Source: Willaertia magna
Lineage: Eukaryota > Heterolobosea > Eutetramitea > Acrasida > Naegleriidae
NCBI GenBank assembly: GCA_902984215.1
Contig: CADWAF010001371.1
Span: 1-12,189, forward strand
Direction: 5' to 3'
DNA: 12,189 nt
The notes under the pieces were generated by a model. That model was not told the DNA's origin. It saw only the letters and a program-made list of their open reading frames with translations, and did no database searches. The position numbers and the translations under genes are program-made. Shown piece after piece: positions 7,082-12,189 of this stretch; within the stretch, counting starts at the first letter, position 1; each line of letters opens with the position of its first letter.

Positions 7082-7855
7082 TTAAGGAGCATAGCTCGTT
7101 AAAATATTGTTGTAAACTCTAAAGGGAAAATGTGCAAACGTGTTATTGTCTAAAGGGATTTTTTCTTCCTCTTTTCCTTTTTTCAATAAATTCACAAAAT
7201 ATAAAACACACAGAGTTCCATCCCTTAGTTTTTCCATTAACGTTTGTAATTTAGATAATTTTAGTGGAATGCGATACGGAGATGAATGGCAAAACAAAAT
7301 AGTCAATCCCAGCACGCTCGTTGTTACTATTGCAAAACCAATAATTGTTTTTTTACCAAATTTTGTAAAACTACGGTTGTGTGTACCAGTAGTTTCAGAT
7401 GTTAAAGGAGTGTGAATAGATTGTCTGCAAACTGGACAGGTGGAATAACCTGTCTTTCTCCACTCTCTAAAACAGATACTATGAAATTTATGGCCGCAAT
7501 TGTTTAATGTTGTAACGTTTAGGTCAGAACTTTTATCAAACAGCAATTCTTGACAAATAGCACATTCAGTAGAAGGAAAACAGGTTGAATGAGTTCCTGC
7601 CTCAAAGGGAAGATGACATTTTATACATTCTTCCAGATTATAACATAAACCAGGTTTTTGTACGGGCTTTTCTTTCATAAAATAAAAAAGAAAGTGGCTA
7701 TAAAGTGCATAATAGAAACCTGACTCTGAGGACAAAATTTTTATGTATTCAACAATTTTTTCTAGGGATTCAATAGAAAAGACTTTGGGTTGGTTTTCGG
7801 TGTCCTTTGGCATGACGTTTTTTTCGTATTTGTGTTTGAAGGGATTGTTTACCAC
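7082..7855 (-). CDS. RING-H2 finger membrane protein, probable E3 ubiquitin ligase
   Basis: The product is 257 residues. A complete RING-H2 (C3H2C3) set is visible: C98, C101, C120, H122, H125, C128, C140, C143, with the usual hydrophobic/Trp position (W132) and Pro after C140. RING-H2 domains recruit E2-ubiquitin. Just before it, C77xxC80, H89 and C92 form a plausible extra zinc site. A single hydrophobic segment (about 170-189) follows, then a basic region with a second weaker hydrophobic stretch (about 214-225). An aromatic-rich stretch at 46-60 may also touch a membrane. The start ATG is the first in the frame; M15 is an alternative. It sits between the two glycine-zipper paralogues, convergent with copy 1 and divergent from copy 2. 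I infer it is membrane-anchored and may act on or with them. I see no homologue-specific signature beyond RING, and no canonical AATAAA directly downstream. Confidence 0.85.
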   Translation of the reverse strand: MVNNPFKHKYEKNVMPKDTENQPKVFSIESLEKIVEYIKILSSESGFYYALYSHFLFYFMKEKPVQKPGLCYNLEECIKCHLPFEAGTHSTCFPSTECAICQELLFDKSSDLNVTTLNNCGHKFHSICFREWRKTGYSTCPVCRQSIHTPLTSETTGTHNRSFTKFGKKTIIGFAIVTTSVLGLTILFCHSSPYRIPLKLSKLQTLMEKLRDGTLCVLYFVNLLKKGKEEEKIPLDNNTFAHFPFRVYNNILTSYAP

Positions 7856-8085
7856 TGTTAAGACGTGTTGTCAACAGTTTTTCCAGTCAATATCCGCTTT
7901 TGTTAGATATTCAAATTAATAAATTAATTGTTTTTAGATGAATTCCTTAACCTTAAGATTTCCAGTTCTGGTGTTTCAGTTTTATTCCCAAAGAAAGGTT
8001 TTTTCTAAATTTTGGGAAGTCACAAATAAATAAATTGACTCGTAGAAAAAGACAAACGTTCAATTTCAAATAAAAAAACAGTTTC
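7856..8085. promoter_or_regulatory. Divergent promoter region of the RING gene and glycine-zipper copy 2
   Basis: This 230-bp gap separates divergent ATGs, so both promoters must lie here. It shares TGAATTCCTT (about 7938-7947) with the leader of copy 1 (about 5316-5325), the only clear common upstream word I see. Compact spacing suggests possible co-regulation of the RING gene and copy 2. Confidence 0.5.
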
Positions 8086-9432
8086 ATGCCTAACGAAACA
8101 TTTGATTTGCTTCACTACGTTAACATTCACGCTTCTGTTAGTAAGAGCAGAGGAATCATTTTCAACAAACGAAGCAAGATTAAGAAAACGGTGTTCAAGT
8201 TTAATGATGTTGGTGATGAACAACTTACTTTGTCCTTTTCGTATCCAGAATTTGTTGTTGTAGAGAAAGCTCCAAATGTACTTCAGTTGAAAATGTTTAC
8301 AACAGACCATTCCATCGATACAGACTTTCCTGGTTTTAGAGTTGAACTAGATTTTAATTTTATAAATCAATACACAAAATTAATAAACGATTTGGTAGAA
8401 ATTGTTGAAAAAGAAGTTATTAGCGTTGAAGACTTAACTGAGCTGCAAACCCAAATGAAAAACTTGAAAAACAGTTTTTTCGATGAAGATAACATCCCTC
8501 ACTGGCTGGGCGACCTAGAAAATCAGGTTGCCACAATCAAAAGTTGTGAGTTTAAGAAAATGCGAAGTTACATGTTAAGCAATTTGAACAGAGGAAAACA
8601 AGAGTTGTTTACTGATGAATTCTTGAAACACCTAGCTTTGGTGGAAAAAGAAAAAAACCGTGTTAAGGCTGTCGATTTTTTACAAAAGTTTGGCTACGTT
8701 GCGCAACAATATGACATTGTGTGCTGTAAAGCAGGATTGGTGGCAAGCTTTTTTACAGAAGTTACGGTAAATATGAAGTTACAATCACGTAAATTACACA
8801 TTGTTTACAAAGAAGCAACAGCACTTGAAGATGTTTTAGGAAGAATGGGGTTAACTCCTCCAGCAGGAGATGTTGTTGATTTCTTAAAAAACGTCAGAGA
8901 GTCCAGTTCTTATATGGGGGTTACTGAACACAACTTCACATGCGTAACAAAAGATGGAACAGTTAAAACCTTTAACGCCGCCAAGGATGTTTTGGATTAC
9001 TGTGAAGAACATAAGGACGTAGATGTAATAATTGGTAAACCTGTCCCTGAGTCAAAGTTCCGGTACGAACTTTTAAATGCAGAAAGTCTTTCACTTACAA
9101 AACAGTTTCAAGATAAGAATGGCACAAAAGGTGAAAGAAAAGAAACTTATGTAAGTAGCAATTTAGGAAAGATTGTTGGGTCCGCCGTTGGCGCATTAAT
9201 GGGGGGTGCCGCTGCGTCTTTGGCCACCGGTCGTTACTGTGGCAGAAAAATTGTTTTAGTAGTTGCTTTTGTTGTAGGAGCAGTTGCTGGAGGAGTTGCT
9301 GGGTTTAAGAGTGGAGAACACTGTTTCTGTGAGAAATACTGCCATTTGCAAATAACTGTTAGAGAGGTCAAGTATTTCGAAAGGTTAACAGAACATAGTC
9401 CTTCTGGAAATTTCATTCCACCAAGCAATTAA
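8086..9432 (+). CDS. Glycine-zipper hairpin membrane protein, copy 2 (unrecognised family)
   Basis: The product is 448 residues and parallels copy 1 throughout: IPHWLGDL (137-144), FLQKFGY...YDIVCCKAGLVASFF (198-223), IVYKEA (239-244), the FTCVTKD segment (284-290), EHKDVDVIIGKPVPESKF (308-325), and the GEHCF...YCHLQIT tail (410-424). The first zipper has Gly at 361, 365, 369, 373 then Ala 377; the second hydrophobic arm (IVLVVAFVVGAV) has Gly at 398, 402, 406, 410. A short basic loop (TGRYCGRK) joins them. The twin zippers are kept although the surrounding residues have changed, which argues for function. The divergence between copies indicates an old duplication. Arg codons include CGA, CGT and CGG. 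The ATG is the first in frame and aligns with ATG 5411 of copy 1. I cannot assign a family. Confidence 0.87.
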   Translation: MPNETFDLLHYVNIHASVSKSRGIIFNKRSKIKKTVFKFNDVGDEQLTLSFSYPEFVVVEKAPNVLQLKMFTTDHSIDTDFPGFRVELDFNFINQYTKLINDLVEIVEKEVISVEDLTELQTQMKNLKNSFFDEDNIPHWLGDLENQVATIKSCEFKKMRSYMLSNLNRGKQELFTDEFLKHLALVEKEKNRVKAVDFLQKFGYVAQQYDIVCCKAGLVASFFTEVTVNMKLQSRKLHIVYKEATALEDVLGRMGLTPPAGDVVDFLKNVRESSSYMGVTEHNFTCVTKDGTVKTFNAAKDVLDYCEEHKDVDVIIGKPVPESKFRYELLNAESLSLTKQFQDKNGTKGERKETYVSSNLGKIVGSAVGALMGGAAASLATGRYCGRKIVLVVAFVVGAVAGGVAGFKSGEHCFCEKYCHLQITVREVKYFERLTEHSPSGNFIPPSN

Positions 9433-9558
9433 TTTCTTTAAGATATGTGTAAATATGTGTGCAACCAACTAATTAATTGTTCAATCACACTTAATTTCAT
9501 TTGTACTTTATAAATCTCTAGTGTCTTTAGTTTTTAGCTGCAGACGTCCTTATTTGCA

Positions 9559-9564
9559 AATAAA
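9559..9564 (+). terminator. Candidate poly(A) signal of glycine-zipper gene copy 2
   Basis: AATAAA lies about 127 nt after the stop codon, within CAAATAAAATAAC. No closer AATAAA is visible in the 3' flank. Confidence 0.4.
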
Positions 9565-9657
9565 ATAACAATTATTGAATAGCAACATACATAAAGAATA
9601 TTTTGATCTCAATTAATTAATTTATGAAGGAACAATTATTGATGATTGGGACATTTT

Positions 9658-9698
9658 TTTTGGTCAATCTTCTTTTTGTTGTTTACAATTGACCAAAA
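9658..9698. repeat. Inverted repeat TTTTGGTCAAT / ATTGACCAAAA
   Basis: An 11-bp perfect inverted repeat has arms at 9658-9668 and 9688-9698 with a 19-nt loop. It lies about 230 bp after the end of copy 2, in a small patch of higher GC before the AT desert. It could be a stem-loop in a long 3' region or a footprint of an element. Confidence 0.5.
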
Positions 9699-10263
9699 CA
9701 AAAACAATAATTTTCTGGGGAGTGACAGATGACTTTTACTAAAATTTCGTAAAGAAATAATTTTAATATAGGAGGAGAATGAACAGATTAGTTGAAATTT
9801 TATTAACGTATAAATAACAAATATAGATAACAACCAAGAGCAGTATAGACGTTTTGGAATAATTTTTAAAGCTTTATTGTAATACTTATTGTCTAAAGGT
9901 TAAAAAATTTAAAAACAATTAAAAATTTGATTGAAAATTTTAATATTTATATCAAATTTTGATTTAATATTAATATAAATGAATCTCATTTTTTAAGATT
10001 TTACCGTTTTTAAAATTTTAAATTTACAGTTTAGCAAAATCGTGATTTTAAAAAAAATAAAATTTTGAAATCTATAAGTCTTTTTTTTATTTTTGTCAAT
10101 TTTTACAATCTTGGAATCCTAAAAATTTAAAACATATAACAATTAAAAAAGAATTTAGTTTTATAGAATTACAAATATAAATTTTTATAAAATTATTTTT
10201 ATTACAAAAATAAATATTTCAATAAATAAAATAATTTAATACTTGTCAATCATACACGTATAA

Positions 10264-10297
10264 AAAATAAGATTTTAATTTTTTTAAAATAAGATTT
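10264..10297 (-). repeat. Two inverted partial copies of the 33-bp repeat core
   Basis: AAAATAAGATTTT (10264-10276) and AAAATAAGATTT (10286-10297) are reverse complements of the core of the 33-bp repeat, in tandem and in the opposite orientation to the copies at 5014 and 10648. They are short, so in AT-rich DNA chance is not excluded. Confidence 0.35.
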
Positions 10298-10647
10298 ATT
10301 TCACAAATTAAAAACTTTACAAAATAATTTAACAATAGATAGAATAGAATTTTCTAAATTTAGAGAGTTTAATTATATATAATGAATATTTAATAATTTT
10401 TCTAAAATTTTATTTTTAAATTTTACAGCAACAATTTTTAATAAATATTTTTAAAAATTACGCTTAATAATACAAGTTTATAATTGAATACACAAAAGAA
10501 AAATATTTTACTTTTATTAAAACATTATTAACAATTCAATTATTGTATCTTGAGTGTTTGTAATTGTTTTGATGTTTATAATTATTAAAAAAAATAAAGA
10601 TTTATAAGAAGTTAAGCACATATTTTTATTTTAATGCTAAAAATAAA

Positions 10648-10680
10648 ACTATTTTATATTTAAAATCTTATTTTCTTAAC
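10648..10680 (+). repeat. 33-bp direct repeat, right copy
   Basis: This is the partner of 5014-5046 (32 of 33 identical; the last 26 exact). It lies in the desert right of the three-gene block. A second shared word, TAAAGATTTATAA, lies before this copy (10595-10607) but after the left copy (5073-5085), so the order is permuted. Confidence 0.75.
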
Positions 10681-10982
10681 ATTAAACTCAAATTAAAAAA
10701 TTTATCTATTTAATTAAAGACTTTAATTTATACAAATATCTACAACCATACTATTGTAAAAACATTTCATTCTAAAAACCTGTAGTGCTGTAGATTTTAT
10801 AATTTTATTTGATTAATAAACTAAAACAGAATAATAATGAATTGATTACTGAATAAATAAATTTTATTAAGTTATATATAAATAGTATTAATAACAAAAT
10901 TGCATAAATGACATTTTTTAAAATCCTACTTTCTTTTGTCCTTGTCATTTTACTCTTTGTTAACAAAAAAAAACTAATTTTG

Positions 10983-11228
10983 TTAAGTGTTTATAGATAA
11001 AACTACTACTAACCTTCTAACCTTGCCATAATCTTTTCTAAAATTTTTAACTCTTCCCCTTTTTCTGTCACTTATACAACTAACCGTCTTACCACAAAAA
11101 ATATAAAACTGAAAATAAATATTATTAATTAAAAAATTTATTTTTAAATTTCATAACTATTTTATTACTAAAATTAATTTTTCATTTTCAATAACATAAA
11201 TTTCATTTTCTTCCTTATTAAAAGTCAT
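10983..11228 (-). other. Possible 3' end of the decayed gene, with a 60-nt intron
   Basis: Reading leftward from ATG at 11228 (its ATGA overlaps the TGA ending the pseudogene frame), about 20 codons (MTFNKEENEIYVIENEKL...) stay open. A GTAATA donor at 11168 and a TTTATTTTCAG acceptor ending at 11109 would remove 60 nt in phase and open 41 more codons (FYIFCGKTVSC...) to TAA at 10983-10985. The second part has higher GC than its surroundings. Another frame (11009-11071) also looks codable over 20 codons because the strand is purine-rich, so frame choice is uncertain. Confidence 0.25.
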
Positions 11229-12096
11229 TTATTACTTAACTTTAAATCATAATTTATTTCTTTAATTTTAATTAATTTATCATTAAATAAAACAAAACAT
11301 TCATCAATTATATCATTTAATAAATAATTATTATTTTCATCACAAATAATATTATCAAATAAATATTCTTTACCAAATTCTTCATTTTTAATTAATTCAT
11401 AAGAATTATTTTCATAATTATTATTTTCACAATTATTATTTTCATAATTATTATTATTACAATTATTGTTATCACTATTAATAAAAACAACATAAAAACC
11501 AACAATTATAATTTCTTTTTTATTATTTAAAATTATTTCATAACTTTTTGGTAATGAATTAATTTTTTAATTAATTGTAAATTTTTATTAAAAATATTTT
11601 CAGAATGATTATTTTTATTTAAAATATAAAAATTATTATTTTCTTTATTCATTGTAATACTTTTAATTTCATTAATTTTATTTAAATAAATTTCATTTAA
11701 ATTAATTTCTTTAATTAATTATAAAGCATTTAAATCATATTTATAAATAATTAAATTGTCATTTTTAAAATATTTAATATATAAATAACTATTATTTGTA
11801 ATCCCAATAAATGAATTACAATTTTGTAAAATTTCGTGTTGTAATTGAAATTGTTTATTGTAAATTAATATTTTTGAATTATTTATTAATTAAAATAAAT
11901 TATTGTGATAAATAATGTCTTCATTTAAAGTAATTTTATTTGTAATTTGAAAATTATTATTTAAAAAAGAATTTTGTAAAGAATTGGTGTGATAAAATTT
12001 TTTTGATAATAATAATTGTGAAATATTATTGTAATGAAATCTTTTTAAAAAAATATTAGTTCTGTAAAATAAAAATGATAATTTAAGTTTTAACAT
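11225..12096 (-). pseudogene. Decayed protein-coding gene (unrecognised), two stops and a frameshift
   Basis: From ATG at 12096 the minus strand reads as a coherent Asn/Leu/Ile-rich protein of about 290 codons, interrupted by TAA at 11890-11892 and 11719-11721. The frame shifts at the T run 11563-11568 (an A run on the coding strand), then continues with coding-like sequence (PKSYEIIL, IIIVGFYVVF, GKEYLFDNII) to TGA at 11225-11227. TAA is a real stop in every intact gene here, and no GT...AG pair removes the stops, so I read it as broken. The N-terminus (LKLKLSFLFYRTNIFLKRF, KFYHTN) is basic, poor in acidic residues and Ser/Tyr-rich, like a mitochondrial targeting peptide. Repeated short strands with NNSYLYIKYF and NLIIYKYDLN hint at a beta-repeat fold, but I cannot name the family. 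Indels in homopolymers could be assembly errors; the two stops are harder to explain that way. Confidence 0.55.
11396..11461 (-). repeat. 15-bp tandem repeat encoding (Y/C)ENNN in the decayed gene
   Basis: On the coding strand, units TATGAAAATAATAAT and TGTGAAAATAATAAT alternate about four times and give YENNN/CENNN. Units keep codon phase with the flanking frame, which supports past translation of this frame. Confidence 0.6.
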
Positions 12097-12189
12097 TTTT
12101 AAAAATTTATTTTCAAGTAATTAATATTGATTTATCTGACCAAAGTTGGGTCGAGTAATTCAATTTATAATATTTAAATACCTATATTT
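12097..12189. other. Right flank, no feature seen
   Basis: AT-rich sequence upstream of the decayed gene's ATG. It should hold the old promoter; I see only a small higher-GC word (GACCAAAGTTGGGTC, with 4-bp arms) and TATTTAAATA. Confidence 0.3.

Larger units (their letters stand above)
9720..10982. other. AT-rich gene desert
   Basis: I see no supportable gene. Sampled rows are very AT-rich (for example 10 G/C in 10081-10140). The stretch is full of A and T runs and short AT palindromes, such as TTTGTTAACAAA at 10956-10967. It contains the right copy of the 33-bp repeat and two inverted partial copies of its core. Confidence 0.7.

Noticed and set aside
7140..7415. 91-codon plus-strand frame opposite the RING gene
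   Set aside because: It overlaps the RING and membrane coding region antisense; the RING frame has a full zinc-ligand set, this one has no motif.
8020..8310. 96-codon minus-strand frame over the start of glycine-zipper copy 2
   Set aside because: Copy 2 is supported by its paralogue across its full length; this frame is its antisense shadow.
5411..9432. Integrated giant-virus or Maverick-type segment as the source of the three-gene block
   Set aside because: RING and small membrane proteins are common in such viruses, but no capsid, polymerase, packaging ATPase, integrase or protease gene is present, so I do not make the claim.
9636..9833. 65-codon minus-strand frame after glycine-zipper copy 2
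   Set aside because: It spans an inverted repeat, has no homologous look and lies in low-GC DNA; I judge it chance.
5014..10680. LTR retrotransposon or DNA transposon bounded by the 33-bp repeats
   Set aside because: The repeats are short, no reverse transcriptase or transposase lies between them, and no target-site duplication is visible; only a repeat relation is claimed.
11225..12096. Reassigned TAA codon (ciliate-like code) as explanation for the stops in the right-end gene
   Set aside because: All five intact genes in the window end with TAA, so TAA acts as a stop.
1..12189. tRNA, rRNA, CRISPR arrays or bacterial operon signals
   Set aside because: I found no cloverleaf or B-box-like pattern, no spaced identical repeats of CRISPR type, and the genes are eukaryotic in kind.

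Overview
This window looks like nuclear DNA from a very AT-rich, single-celled or simple eukaryote. The clearest anchor is a gene for NHP2, an L7Ae-family protein of H/ACA snoRNPs. Proteins rich in Asn, Thr, Ser, Glu and Lys runs, A-rich start contexts, AATAAA motifs after stop codons and splice-like GTAAGT...AG signals all fit. TAA ends every intact gene, so it is a normal stop here. I cannot name the species; an amoebozoan, a heterolobosean or an early-diverging AT-rich fungus would all fit.

Layout. (1) 1-4664 is compact: NHP2 (+) converges on a very long gene (-) with only 9 bp between the stop codons. The long protein (1391 aa) has two AT-hooks, about 21 degenerate IQ-like motifs at a nearly constant 23-residue spacing, and ten full CDK consensus sites concentrated in its two tails. 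(2) 4665-5410 is a divergent intergenic region with an inverted TGTCA palindrome, a perfect 22-bp palindrome and a possible 5' exon. (3) 5411-9432 holds three intronless genes of higher GC and broader codon use: two full-length paralogues (+, 475 and 448 aa) on either side of a RING-H2 membrane protein (-, 257 aa). Both paralogues end in a hydrophobic hairpin in which each arm is a glycine zipper. I do not recognise the family. (4) 9433-10982 is an AT-rich gene desert. (5) 10983-12096 carries a broken gene on the minus strand with two in-frame TAA codons and at least one frameshift.

The most interesting signal is the middle segment: a paired glycine-zipper membrane family with a membrane-anchored RING protein between the two copies. 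It differs in composition from its flanks, and copies of a 33-bp direct repeat (32/33 identical) lie on both sides of it (5014-5046 and 10648-10680). This could be an acquired or mobile cassette, or a local lineage-specific gene family. The sequence alone does not decide.

Functional links between these genes are inference. NHP2 is a housekeeping ribosome-biogenesis factor. The IQ/AT-hook protein is probably nuclear or mitotic. The three middle genes probably act at a membrane, with the RING protein a candidate ubiquitin ligase for it.
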